Under the pieces are notes generated by a model that saw nothing but the letters and a program-made list of their open reading frames with translations, was not told where the DNA came from and made no database searches. From contig NZ_JACXIZ010000007.1 in NCBI RefSeq assembly GCF_014705605.1, forward strand, positions 186,001 to 250,000: a stretch of DNA of 64,000 nucleotides. The letters are read 5' to 3'. Below are positions 37,601 to 46,152 of the stretch, one piece after another; positions within the stretch are counted from its first letter, which is position 1, and each line of letters starts with the position of its first letter. Origin of the DNA: Paenibacillus sabuli (GTDB lineage Bacteria > Bacillota > Bacilli > Paenibacillales > Paenibacillaceae). The position numbers were made by a program, and so were the translations under genes.

Positions 37601-37751
37601 TCAAGGCGAAACGGCGAGGCCGTCTATAACGCCGAGCAAGATTCGTTCCGAGAAATAGAGCGCCTTGTTCTACGTGTGAAACATAAGAGCTCGCTCTATT
37701 TCAAGGCGAAACGGCGAGGCCGTCTATAACGCCGAGCAAGATTCGTTCCGA
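37601..37751. repeat. 51-bp direct repeat flanking an 11-bp inverted repeat
   Basis: Positions 37601-37651 recur without change at 37701-37751, exactly 100 bp on. Each copy can fold through ACGGC-gag-GCCGT and an outer GGCG/CGCC. Between the copies, GAAATAGAGCG (37652-37662) and CGCTCTATTTC (37692-37702) form 11-bp arms with a 29-nt loop. It fills most of the gap between the LplC-type permease and the binding-protein gene. No coding frame fits. Confidence 0.85.
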
Positions 37752-37756
37752 TAACC

Positions 37757-38617
37757 CTACCCCTTGATGCCGCCGATCATGCTGCCCTGCACGAAGTACT
37801 TCTGGATAAACGGGTACACGCATAAAATCGGCAGCGTCGCCACCATGATGACGGCGTACTTGATCGTTACCAGGAAGGTGCCGCTGTCCGCGACGTAGGT
37901 GTCGCTGGCCGCATCCTTGATGACGATGCCGCGCAGCAGGATCTGCAGCGGGTACATGGCGCGCTCGTTCAGGAAAATCAACGCGTCGAAAAAGGAATTC
38001 CACTGCTGTACGGCGGTGAACAAGCCGACCGTCATCATGACCGGCATCGAGAGCGGCAGGACGATGCGCAGCAGCACGCCCAGCGAGCCGCAGCCGTCGA
38101 TCGTCGCCGCATCCTCGAGATCGGCGGGCAACGCTTCGAAGAACGTCCGCATCACGAACAGATACCAGGTATTGACGAGCGTCGGCAGCACGATCGCCCA
38201 GATCGTATTGATCATGCCGAGCTGTTGCACGACGAGGAAGGTCGGGATGAGTCCGCCGTTGAACAGCAGCGTGAACGCGGCCAGCAGCAGGATCAGCCGC
38301 CTCCCCGGCAGCCAGTGCTTGGCCAGCGGATACGCCATCATCGCCGTGATGAGCAGCGTCAGCCCCGTCTGCACAGCCGTATAACGAATCGTGTTCCAAT
38401 AACTGGTCCACAGCTGCGGCAGCTCCAGCACCCGTTCGTAAGCGATCCAGGTCAGACCGCGCGGCACGAGATTGACCTCCCCGCTGGCGACGAGTCCAGG
38501 ATTGCTGATCGAAGCGACCGCCACATAGACGATCGGATAGAGCGTGACAGCCGTCAGCGCCAGCATCAGCAGGACATTGACGGTGTCGAAGACACGCGAG
38601 CTCAAGCTTACTTTCAT
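37757..38617 (-). CDS. lplC: Carbohydrate ABC transporter permease (LplC type)
   Basis: 286 residues, six predicted helices, EAA loop LEDAATIDGCGSLGVLLRIVLP, and the typical C-terminus YFVQGSMIGGIKG of LplC-like permeases. AAGGAGG lies before the ATG at MKVSL. It follows the LplB-type gene after 13 bp. No ATPase is encoded nearby. Confidence 0.92.
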   Translation of the reverse strand: MKVSLSSRVFDTVNVLLMLALTAVTLYPIVYVAVASISNPGLVASGEVNLVPRGLTWIAYERVLELPQLWTSYWNTIRYTAVQTGLTLLITAMMAYPLAKHWLPGRRLILLLAAFTLLFNGGLIPTFLVVQQLGMINTIWAIVLPTLVNTWYLFVMRTFFEALPADLEDAATIDGCGSLGVLLRIVLPLSMPVMMTVGLFTAVQQWNSFFDALIFLNERAMYPLQILLRGIVIKDAASDTYVADSGTFLVTIKYAVIMVATLPILCVYPFIQKYFVQGSMIGGIKG

Positions 38618-38630
38618 TGTCGTTTCCTCC

Positions 38631-39590
38631 TTACCACAAGCTCGTGTCGGACACCTTGCGGGCAATCCGGTTGGCCGCGATGACGAGCACCAGCCCGATG
38701 GCCGACTGGAACAGTCCGACGGCGGTGGCGAAGCTGAAGTCCGCGCCGAGCACGCCGCGCCGATAGACGAACGTGTTGATCACATCGGCCGTTTCGTAGA
38801 TCATCGGATTGTAGAGCAGAATGATCTTCTGATACCCGATTTCCATCATATTGCCCAGGTTCAGAATGAACAGGATGACGATAACCGGAATCATGCCGAC
38901 CAACGTAATGTGACGGACCTGCTGGAAGCGGTTCGCTCCGTCAATCCGCGCCGCTTCGTACAGCGTCGGGTCGATGCCCGCGATGGCCGCCAGGTACAGA
39001 ATGGTGCCCCAACCGAGCTTTTGCCACACCTCCGTGCCGATATATATGGTACGAAACCACTCCGGCTGAGAGAGGAACATAATCCGATCAAGGCCGAGCC
39101 AATCGAGCAGATGGTTGACGATCCCGCTGTTCAGCGACAAAAAATTCACGGCCATGCCGACAATGACGACGGTCGAAAGAAAATACGGCATGTAGCTGAC
39201 CGTCTGTACGAATCGCTTGAATAGCACATTGCGCAGCTCGTTAAGCAGCAGGGCCAGCAAAATCGGCGCCGGGAAATGAAAGAGCAGGTCGTAAATGTTG
39301 AGCAGAAACGTATTGCGGATCAGCTTCCAGGCATCGGGCGTCTTGTAGAAAAACGTCACGAACTGCTGCAGCCCGATCCACTGGCTGCCCCACACCCCCC
39401 GCGCCACGGAATAGTCCTGAAACGCGATCAGTACGCCATACATCGGGATATACTTAAAGACTACATAAAACAAAATGCCGGGCAGCATCAGCACGTACAG
39501 CATTTTGTGCCGGAGCATCGTTCTCCATAGGCTTCCCTTCGAGCCTCTCGCGGCGCGATGTTGATTTTGTTGCTGCGCGGATTGCGACAT
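38631..39590 (-). CDS. lplB: Carbohydrate ABC transporter permease (LplB type)
   Basis: 319 residues with the LplB hallmark YVLMLPGILFYVVFKYIPMYG near the first helix, five further helices and the EAA loop YEAARIDGANRFQQVRHITL. GGAGAGG precedes the ATG. First gene of the locus; about 95-120 bp upstream lies a duplicated cre-like sequence. Confidence 0.92.
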   Translation of the reverse strand: MSQSAQQQNQHRAARGSKGSLWRTMLRHKMLYVLMLPGILFYVVFKYIPMYGVLIAFQDYSVARGVWGSQWIGLQQFVTFFYKTPDAWKLIRNTFLLNIYDLLFHFPAPILLALLLNELRNVLFKRFVQTVSYMPYFLSTVVIVGMAVNFLSLNSGIVNHLLDWLGLDRIMFLSQPEWFRTIYIGTEVWQKLGWGTILYLAAIAGIDPTLYEAARIDGANRFQQVRHITLVGMIPVIVILFILNLGNMMEIGYQKIILLYNPMIYETADVINTFVYRRGVLGADFSFATAVGLFQSAIGLVLVIAANRIARKVSDTSLW

Positions 39591-39983
39591 GTCTCACCTC
39601 TCCTGTCTGTCTCTTGCCTATCTATCTCTTGCCGATCTCCGCCGAAATCCGTCTATCCGGCGGATGTGTTCAGTGATCGCGGATCGCTTTCACCAAGTGT
39701 AGCGCTTTCACCTTTCGACAATCCCATCGTAGCGAATCGAGTAATTCGAAGTAAAGTTGCGATTTTTACCGGCTGCAACCGCGCAAAAAGCCTTGCTGCA
39801 GCGCGTTTTTTTGGGGAGGAGCCTTTTTTTGCAACCCATCGGCCCGTCTGTCCACTGCATCGCGCACACTTTGTCGCGTTCGGCTGCGCGCTGCCTTCGG
39901 TTCTTTCCGTGTTTGATTGCCGCGACTGCAGGTGAATAATGAAGGATACCATGTATTACGATAATCTGGGAGGTCACTCGCTT
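39591..39983. other. Divergent intergenic region between lplB and the TspO-like gene
   Basis: Holds the duplicated cre-like element (39685-39712) serving the minus strand and a possible promoter for the plus strand: TTGATT (39913-39918), 17 bp, ATAATG (39936-39941). Homopolymer T and A runs lie near 39810-39830. No RNA gene or frame is convincing. Confidence 0.45.
39685..39712 (-). promoter_or_regulatory. Duplicated cre-like operator upstream of lplB
   Basis: GGTGAAAGCG occurs twice on the minus strand (39703-39712 and 39685-39694), 18 bp apart. The 3'-extended words TGAAAGCGCT and TGAAAGCGAT match the left part of the CcpA cre consensus but not the right. Either CcpA half-sites or tandem sites for the locus regulator. 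Confidence 0.4.
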
Positions 39984-40766
39984 ATGTACCATTACACGCA
40001 CCTGCGCAACCGGTTCCGCTGGTGGAACGCGGCCGGATTGGCCCTCGTGCTCCTCATGAATACGCTCGCCAACGTACTCCCGCTGGGCGGGGTTACAACT
40101 GGCGAGATTTCGGACCGCTATCCGGTGCAGATCACACCGGCCGGATACGCATTCTCGATCTGGAGCCTGATCTACGCGCTCTTGCTCGGCTATGTGATCT
40201 ACCAGGCTCTCCCGCGTCATGCGGGCAACACCGGCGTGCGTGCTGTCGGCATCTGGTTCCTGGTCAGCTGCGTCTGCAACGCCGCCTGGATTGTGCTGTG
40301 GCACTATGAATTTCTGACGGCCAGCGTCTTTGTCATGCTGGTGCTCCTGCTGTCGCTCATCGCCATCTACCGGGGCGTCCGCTTCGGAGGCGGCAAGAGC
40401 ATCCGTCCTTTCGCCGGCGAGTACCTGCTGCTGCGCCTGCCCTTCAGTGTGTATCTGGGCTGGATCAGCGTGGCGACGATCGTGAATATCACGGTCGTCT
40501 TGTATGCGGCCGGCTGGGACGGCTTTGGCCTGTCTGGCGAACTGTGGACGATGCTGCTGCTTGGCGCAGGCACGCTGCTCGCGGCCGTCATCGGTATTGC
40601 CTACCGGGACCCGACTTACATGCTGGTCTTCGTCTGGGCATTTGCTGCCATCTCGATCAAGCAGCGAGATGCCTCACCAGACGTGGCGGCGGTAGCTCTG
40701 GCCGCGGCCGCTCTGATTCTGTTGCTTGCCATTGCGGTGCTGATTCGCGCGCTGCGACGGGGCTAG
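39984..40766 (+). CDS. TspO/MBR-like tryptophan-rich membrane protein
   Basis: 260 residues, strongly hydrophobic, with Trp and Pro in the order expected of the TspO family (ITPAGYAFSIWSLIYALLL, SCVCNAAWIVLWH, LRLPFSVYLGWISVATIVN). About seven predicted helices, longer than the 160-residue classical TspO, as in the longer bacterial branch. GGGAGG lies 10 nt before the chosen ATG; an upstream ATG at 39939 has none. It stands alone, so no function in the neighbouring sugar modules is implied. Confidence 0.8.
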   Translation: MYHYTHLRNRFRWWNAAGLALVLLMNTLANVLPLGGVTTGEISDRYPVQITPAGYAFSIWSLIYALLLGYVIYQALPRHAGNTGVRAVGIWFLVSCVCNAAWIVLWHYEFLTASVFVMLVLLLSLIAIYRGVRFGGGKSIRPFAGEYLLLRLPFSVYLGWISVATIVNITVVLYAAGWDGFGLSGELWTMLLLGAGTLLAAVIGIAYRDPTYMLVFVWAFAAISIKQRDASPDVAAVALAAAALILLLAIAVLIRALRRG

Positions 40767-40812
40767 CCCGCCGCTTGCATGGCGGCGAACGCGCGTCTGC
40801 ATGGTACAGTCG

Positions 40813-41181
40813 CTACAGCAACAGGTGCAATTCTTCCCCTTCGCGCACGAGCTCGAAGCCCCTCAACTTCACGGACGGGTCCGCCAACAATTCGCCGGTC
40901 CTGAGATCGAACTCCCAATTGTGCCACGGACACCTCACAATCTCGCCCTCGCGCCCGAATTCGTGCTCGTAGACGCCCGAGGGCAGCATCGTACCGCACA
41001 CCGTGCCGGCGCAAATCGGCGCCGCTGCGTGCGGGCATAGATTACGCCAGGCATAGTAGTCGTTCCCGACCTTGAAGAGGCCGATCTCCACATTCTTCAC
41101 CTGCACGACCAGCCGGTCGGCCTCGCCGAAGTCGCCGACCCGGGCGACCGGATAGGCCTGCTTGCCCTCCCGTCCCGTCAT
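40813..41181 (-). CDS. Rieske [2Fe-2S] ferredoxin-like protein
   Basis: 122-residue soluble protein. Cluster ligands Cys49 and His51 in CPH and Cys84 and His87 in CPWH, an intact pair. The spacing between the two motifs (32 residues from His51 to Cys84) is longer than in classical Rieske ferredoxins. The ATG overlaps the amidohydrolase stop by 4 bp, so the two are translationally coupled. No oxygenase or reductase partner lies nearby. Confidence 0.9.
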   Translation of the reverse strand: MTGREGKQAYPVARVGDFGEADRLVVQVKNVEIGLFKVGNDYYAWRNLCPHAAAPICAGTVCGTMLPSGVYEHEFGREGEIVRCPWHNWEFDLRTGELLADPSVKLRGFELVREGEELHLLL

Positions 41182-42275
41182 ACGCTCGCCCCCTCGCCCG
41201 GCTTCTCCGAGAGTCCGTACAGTTGGATCGCGTTGTCCGCGAAGATGCGCTGTCTTAGCTCACGGCGAATGCTGCGCAGCGCGACCTTCGGATTGTCGAA
41301 GTCCCAATGCGGATAGTCCGAGGAATACATGATCATGTGATCGCCGCCGATCATGTCGAGTATCTGCCCCAGATGCGCCGGATCGTCCGGCTCCTCGATT
41401 GGCTGCGTCGTCAGCAGGATATGGCCGCGGATATATTCAGACGGCTTACACTTCAGCCACGGCACCTGGTCGCGCAGTCCCTTGTAATTTTTGTCCATGC
41501 GCCACATCAGATGGGGCAGCCAGGCGAAGCCGCCTTCGATCGCGACGAACTTCAGCTCCGGGAACTTCTCGAACACCCCTTCGCACACGAGACTGTTCAC
41601 GTGCGACATATAGTTAATGGGAATAATATTATGCCACTCGAAATATCGCGTCGGATGGCCCGAGGGCGTCGGCGGCCCGGCGTTGCCCCGCCCTTCCGTG
41701 CCGGGGTGGATCGCCACCGGCAACCCATGCCGCTCGGCCGCCTCGTAGATCGGATGGAACATGCGCTGCCCGAATAGATTGCGCGAGCCGCTGCACATGA
41801 TCACCTGCACCATATCCGGATGCGGCCCCATGCGCTCGATCTCCTGCACGGCGGCCTGCGGATCGGAATGATTGATCAGGATCGAGCCCTTGTAACGCGG
41901 ACTGGCCTTGAGCCACGTATCGGCCAGCCAGTCGTTGTACGCCCGGGCGATGACGTTGCCGTAGTCCGGATCAGATACGAGCGAGATGCCCAGTATGCCC
42001 GATCCGGTCAGGATCGCGTAGTCGATCCCGTATGGGGCGAGATGGTGCCGGATCACATAGTTCGGATCGCTCGCGGGCGGCCCGCCGCCGTCGGGTCTGG
42101 CGTCGCGGCGGGTGACGCTATGCGCCCCCGTGCCGAGGTAGCTGCCGCCGTACCCCGCGCCGTAGGCCAGCCAGGCTTGATGGTAAGCCTTGGGCAGATA
42201 CGGCAGCAGGTCCTGCTTGCCCGTCATGCTATTGTGCACGTCGGTGTCGATCATCGTCGGTCGATTGTCGCTCAT
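41178..42275 (-). CDS. Amidohydrolase_2 family metal-dependent hydrolase or decarboxylase (ACMSD-like)
   Basis: TIM-barrel enzyme of 365 residues. Metal-site features: IDTDVHN at the N-terminus, AIHPG, the His in NYMSHVNS, and the late Asp in MYSSDYPHWDFD, as in ACMSD and gamma-resorcylate-decarboxylase relatives. The start was chosen because AAGGAGCG lies 8 nt upstream. It is coupled to a Rieske protein, which is unusual for this family and hints at an oxidative ring-breakdown step (inference). Confidence 0.85.
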   Translation of the reverse strand: MSDNRPTMIDTDVHNSMTGKQDLLPYLPKAYHQAWLAYGAGYGGSYLGTGAHSVTRRDARPDGGGPPASDPNYVIRHHLAPYGIDYAILTGSGILGISLVSDPDYGNVIARAYNDWLADTWLKASPRYKGSILINHSDPQAAVQEIERMGPHPDMVQVIMCSGSRNLFGQRMFHPIYEAAERHGLPVAIHPGTEGRGNAGPPTPSGHPTRYFEWHNIIPINYMSHVNSLVCEGVFEKFPELKFVAIEGGFAWLPHLMWRMDKNYKGLRDQVPWLKCKPSEYIRGHILLTTQPIEEPDDPAHLGQILDMIGGDHMIMYSSDYPHWDFDNPKVALRSIRRELRQRIFADNAIQLYGLSEKPGEGASV

Positions 42276-42695
42276 GCTTGATCGCTCCTTGCCTTTTGAA
42301 AGTGTCTGACGCGCCTTAGGAAGTTCCTTGCTCAATAATGCCCCCATTGTGACACCGGCCGCCGCGAAGGGTAAAGACGTGATTTTTTCGTTGCTTCCAG
42401 ACTCCACCGTCAAGTCCGCGCACCTCGCCGCGCCGCGCGGTCCGAAGACGCGCTAGGGGCGGCGACGCATACCCGGCTATCGAGCGCTCGGCGCCGCTTT
42501 CACAGGCGCGGTGCGTTTTTTTTCGCATTGGCAAGGGTTAAAAAAAATCGTTCCTCGCACCGCGCCCCAATATGGCCGCCCACGAAGCAGCCGAAAAAAT
42601 GGCGCCTTTACCCTGCCTGTGCGCGATGCCACAATGAGGGTCAGCCTGCCCGAACGCGGAGCTCGCAATCATGACTGGAAAAGGTGGAGAAATTA
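42276..42695. other. Divergent intergenic region with long inverted repeat
   Basis: Between the amidohydrolase and the plus-strand Gfo/Idh gene. GGCGCGGTGCG (42505-42515) and CGCACCGCGCC (42556-42566) are perfect 11-bp arms. They enclose T8 (42516-42523) and A8 (42540-42547), which also pair. A separate 9-bp inverted pair, AGGGTAAAG (42368-42376) and CTTTACCCT (42606-42614), brackets the region. No gene seen. Confidence 0.5.
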
Positions 42696-43982
42696 TTGAA
42701 AAAGTATGTCGTATGCGGCGTCAGCCATCGGGGACTCGGGCTGTTCGTCGGCTCCGTCGTCCAGACCTATAACCAGCGGCACCGAATAGTCGGACTGCTC
42801 GACGTCGATCCGAAACGGTTCGAGGAATGCTACCGTCGCTATCCCGAGACAGAGGGCATCGCGACTTACGGTGCGCACGAGTTCGAACGGATGCTGAAGG
42901 AAACCACCCCCGACGCGGTAATGGTGGCGGGGATGGACAGCACCCATGCGGAATATATTATCGCTGCCTTGCGGCACGACCTGGATGTCATTACGGAAAA
43001 GCCGATGGCAATCAGCGCGGAGCAGTGCCGCGCGATTCTCGCCGCGGAGCGGGCGAGCAAGGGCGAGGTAACCGTCGCCTTCAACTACCGTTACTCGCCT
43101 TACCATCGCAAAATCAAGGAACTCATCCTGGAGGGGAAAATCGGGAGGGTCACGTCCGTCGATCTGAATTGGCTCGTCGATACGCACCACGGCTCCAGCT
43201 ATTTTAAGCGCTGGAATCGGCGGCGCGCACATTCGGGCGGCCTGTCCATCCACAAGAGCACGCATCATTTCGATCTGGTGAACTGGTGGATCGACCAGAA
43301 GCCCGTTCAGGTATTCGCGCACGGAGCGCTGCACTACTTCGGTCCCGACAGCGAGCTCAATCCGCGCCGCGAGGACGGCCGCGTCTGCGAGACCTGCGCG
43401 GTCAAACCCGAGTGCCGCTACGTGATGCGCTGGACGTCCCGCAGCAAAGAGGTGGCTCCGCCCGACGATCATCTGACTTGGCAGGCAGTGCCGATCGCGG
43501 ATCGCTTCACCGCCTACCGTCCGGATCGCTGCATCTTCGATTCCGAGATCGACATCGAGGATACCTATGCCGTCAATGTCCAGTATGATCGAGGCGCGCT
43601 GCTCAGCTATTCCATTCACTTCTCCGCGCCGTACGAAGGCTACCGGCTCGCGATCAACGGCACGAAGGGACGGATCGAGACGCAGGAGTTCCACGCGCCG
43701 GCACGGCTGCCCTTCGACGTGCCGACGCATACGATCGACTACTTCCCGATGTTCGGCTCCAAGCAGGCGATTCAAGTCGTTGAGCAGCAGGGCGGACACG
43801 GCGGCGGCGATCCGCTCATGCTGGAGGACATGTTTTTGGGCCCCGACCCGCTGCGCGACTATCGCGTGCTGGCCGGGGCCCGGGAAGGGGCATATTCAAT
43901 TGCGATCGGCGAGGCGGTATGGCGATCCGCTCAGGACAATCGGCCAGTCTCCATCCCGCAGTTGTTGCAAGAGGCGTATTAA
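42696..43982 (+). CDS. Gfo/Idh/MocA-family oxidoreductase
   Basis: 428 residues. Rossmann loop VCGVSHRGLG, catalytic Lys102 in EKP, and HKSTHHFD with His186 and His190 as the second active-site motif. An unusual insert has Cys231-x2-Cys234-x5-Cys240, which could bind a metal or be structural. The start is read as TTG with GGAGAAATTA just ahead; a GTG four codons upstream overlaps that site. Substrate unknown; neighbours suggest a sugar or cyclitol. Confidence 0.9.
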   Translation: MKKYVVCGVSHRGLGLFVGSVVQTYNQRHRIVGLLDVDPKRFEECYRRYPETEGIATYGAHEFERMLKETTPDAVMVAGMDSTHAEYIIAALRHDLDVITEKPMAISAEQCRAILAAERASKGEVTVAFNYRYSPYHRKIKELILEGKIGRVTSVDLNWLVDTHHGSSYFKRWNRRRAHSGGLSIHKSTHHFDLVNWWIDQKPVQVFAHGALHYFGPDSELNPRREDGRVCETCAVKPECRYVMRWTSRSKEVAPPDDHLTWQAVPIADRFTAYRPDRCIFDSEIDIEDTYAVNVQYDRGALLSYSIHFSAPYEGYRLAINGTKGRIETQEFHAPARLPFDVPTHTIDYFPMFGSKQAIQVVEQQGGHGGGDPLMLEDMFLGPDPLRDYRVLAGAREGAYSIAIGEAVWRSAQDNRPVSIPQLLQEAY

Positions 43983-44016
43983 TCGAGCGACTGGCACTCG
44001 TCCGGCCGCGGCGCCC

Positions 44017-44871
44017 CTAGAGCGCCGCAACCAGCGTACGCAAGGCGTCCAGCGTCATGCGCGTACCGTCGCGCTTCGTGCCGCCGGCAGGGGCGTAGTG
44101 CGTCTCGATGGTGAACAGCCCCTCGTAGCCGTCGGCGGCGAGCGCCCGCAACTGAGCGATGACCGGCACGTCGCCGGAGCCCAGCGGCACGCAGCGCGGC
44201 TGGCCGTCTGCGCCGATGTACGCATCCTTCAGATGGACATGTGCGAGCGCCTCCCGCATGCGGCCGTAGCCCGCCGGATACGCCTCGCGTCCGCCGTACG
44301 CTTCATTGCCCGGGTCCCACAGCCCGCGCAGCGCCAGCGAATCGACAGCCTCGACGAGCGCCGCCACCTCCTCCGCATAGCCGCCGTTGCAGGCCGGCTC
44401 GTTCTCCAGCAGCAGCTGTACCCCGGCCGCCGCTGCGATATCGGCGGCGCGGCGCAGATGCGCGGCGATGTCGGCGGTATAGCGCGCCGGCTGCTTCTCG
44501 CGCCAGAAGGAGAACACCCGGATGCGCGTCGTGCCGAGCAAGCCGGCAATCTGTATCACCCGCTCCAGCTTGACGAAGTGCGCCTCCACGTCCTCTTCCG
44601 CCTGGCCGAACGTATCGCCGGACGCCACCTCGCGCTGCGGATCGAGCGCGCATTTGAACAGCGGCGAAGCAATCGCCGAGACGAACAGCCCGCGCGCCTC
44701 GACCTTGCGCCGCACCTCGCCTGCTGCCTCGTCCGTCAGCGCGGCGGCGTTCACGCCGTCCACCATCCGCACCTCCACATGCTTCAGACCTTGCTCGGCG
44801 GCCCAGTCCAGCGCCTCCTCGAAGTGCTCCGACACCTCATCGCTCAATACGCCCAATCGATCCAATACCAT
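44017..44871 (-). CDS. Sugar phosphate isomerase/epimerase (xylose-isomerase-like TIM barrel)
   Basis: 284 residues, AP_endonuc_2 fold. Metal-site features: LLLENEPACNG with Glu, GLWDPGNEAYGG with Asp, the His in LAHVHLKDAYIG, and FTIETHYAP with Glu and His near the end. Typical of sugar or inosose isomerases that act with Gfo/Idh dehydrogenases. AAAGGAGG lies 10 nt before the ATG. Transcribed from the promoter/operator at 44918-44948, downstream of the IclR gene. Confidence 0.88.
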   Translation of the reverse strand: MVLDRLGVLSDEVSEHFEEALDWAAEQGLKHVEVRMVDGVNAAALTDEAAGEVRRKVEARGLFVSAIASPLFKCALDPQREVASGDTFGQAEEDVEAHFVKLERVIQIAGLLGTTRIRVFSFWREKQPARYTADIAAHLRRAADIAAAAGVQLLLENEPACNGGYAEEVAALVEAVDSLALRGLWDPGNEAYGGREAYPAGYGRMREALAHVHLKDAYIGADGQPRCVPLGSGDVPVIAQLRALAADGYEGLFTIETHYAPAGGTKRDGTRMTLDALRTLVAAL

Positions 44872-44917
44872 GCGCCTAGCGCCTCCTTTGTGCGGCTGTC
44901 GCCTGTTTTCGTTTTAA

Positions 44918-44948
44918 TTAGTATAATATTTATACTAAATCGAGTAAA
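44918..44948 (-). promoter_or_regulatory. Promoter with overlapping palindromic operator
   Basis: On the minus strand -35 TTTACT (44943-44948), 17-bp spacer, -10 TATACT (44920-44925). A palindrome with 9-bp arms TTAGTATAA (44918-44926) and TTATACTAA (44930-44938) and centre TAT covers the -10 and the spacer, a position suited to repression of the isomerase gene. Confidence 0.6.
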
Positions 44949-45043
44949 GAAAATTACGGAAGACGATCCTCATCGCGAGCGTGCAAGAAGGGCAGGCTGA
45001 GGTCCTGGGGCCGTCCGCGAATGGCCAATATTCCCTCAGCTGC

Positions 45044-45115
45044 TAACGGACAAAAGTGTCCGTTACAATTCGGAATTGACGTAATTCGCATTGTAACGGT
45101 CATTTCTGTCCGTTG
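45044..45115. repeat. Two palindromic sites 50 bp apart downstream of the IclR gene
   Basis: Site 1: TAACGGACA (45044-45052), 4-nt gap, TGTCCGTTA (45057-45065). Site 2: TAACGGTCA (45094-45102), 4-nt gap, TGTCCGTTG (45107-45115). Between them CGTTACAAT (45061-45069) and ATTGTAACG (45090-45098) form 9-bp arms. So several alternative hairpins or two binding sites are possible. Confidence 0.7.
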
Positions 45116-45137
45116 TCGCCGTCGCGGCGCCGGATGT

Positions 45138-45959
45138 TCAGTGCTCGAGCTCCTCCGCGGGGGGATATAGGCCGCACCCCATGCGCGCGGAGATCTCCGC
45201 ACCGGCGCGGAGCAGCTCGGCCATGATGTCGGTGAGTGCCTGCCCCTCGAAACGATGCATCGGACCCGAGAGACTGAGCCCGCCCTCGACGCGCCCCTGC
45301 ATATTGAAGATCGGCACGGCAACGCAGCGCGCGCCCAGCGTGATCTCCTGATCGTCCAGGGCGTAGCCGCGCGCGCGCACCTGGCGCAGCGTGTTGCGCA
45401 GGCTGTCCGCGTCCGCAATCGTATATGCCGTCAAAGCCTCCAAGGCACTGCTGCCGAGCAGCGCTTCCCGCTCGCGCTCCGGCAGATAGGCGGCAATCGC
45501 CTTGCCCAGCGCCGTTGCGTAATAGGGCGCTTGCGAGCCGACTGTTTCGGTCATTCGCAGCGCATGCGTGCCTTCGATAATTTCGATGTAGATGATCACG
45601 CCTTCGCCCGTCAACACGCCGAGATTGACCGTGTCGCCAAAGCGCGCCGACAGACGACTCATCTCCGGCGCAGCGGCCAGATTGAGCTTGCTTCGGGCCA
45701 TCAAATATTTCGCCAGGCTAAGCTGCTTGTACCCCAGGCAGAACTTGCCGTCCTCCGAGCTGCGCCCCACATAGCCTCGATGCTCCAGCGTCTGAAGAAT
45801 GCGAAACGTCGAGGACTTCGGCTGCTCCAGCAGATCCGCGAGCTCGATCAGACTGAGCGATCCGCGATCCGCCAGCAGCTCCAGCAGATCGAGCGACTTG
45901 TCGATTGATTGAACGGTGTAGCGTTCTTGCTTTTCTTTTTCCTTCGGTTCCTTGGCCAT
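45138..45959 (-). CDS. IclR-family transcription regulator
   Basis: 273 residues. Winged helix at about 14-75 (LSLIELADLLEQPKSSTFRILQ), then the IclR effector domain with GVIIYIEIIEG, YYATALGKAIAAYLPE and the typical LDDQEITLGARCVAVPIFN. AGAGGA lies 9 nt before the ATG at MAKEP. It lies just upstream of the isomerase gene, whose promoter has a palindrome; direct control is likely. Local or global catabolic role inferred. Confidence 0.92.
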   Translation of the reverse strand: MAKEPKEKEKQERYTVQSIDKSLDLLELLADRGSLSLIELADLLEQPKSSTFRILQTLEHRGYVGRSSEDGKFCLGYKQLSLAKYLMARSKLNLAAAPEMSRLSARFGDTVNLGVLTGEGVIIYIEIIEGTHALRMTETVGSQAPYYATALGKAIAAYLPEREREALLGSSALEALTAYTIADADSLRNTLRQVRARGYALDDQEITLGARCVAVPIFNMQGRVEGGLSLSGPMHRFEGQALTDIMAELLRAGAEISARMGCGLYPPAEELEH

Positions 45960-46152
45960 GCCTTGCATTCCTCTTTTCCGACTTCCTGTTGTGCCCAGCT
46001 TACCGCATCGACGGTATGCCAGCAACAACGTCCAAGGATTAACGGCATCGCTGTCTTCCAATGGGACAGGCGCCTGCCGGGTGTCCCGTGTCGCGGACGG
46101 CTGCAACGGACCCACATTTCGGGCGCAGCGGTTCTACTTGTTCACCGCGCTT

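Noticed and set aside
37601-37751. Insertion sequence or transposon remnant
   Set aside because: No transposase frame and no target-site duplication; just a 51-bp repeat pair around a hairpin.
45044-45115. CRISPR-like repeats
   Set aside because: Only two palindromes and no repeated spacers of constant length; no cas genes in the window.
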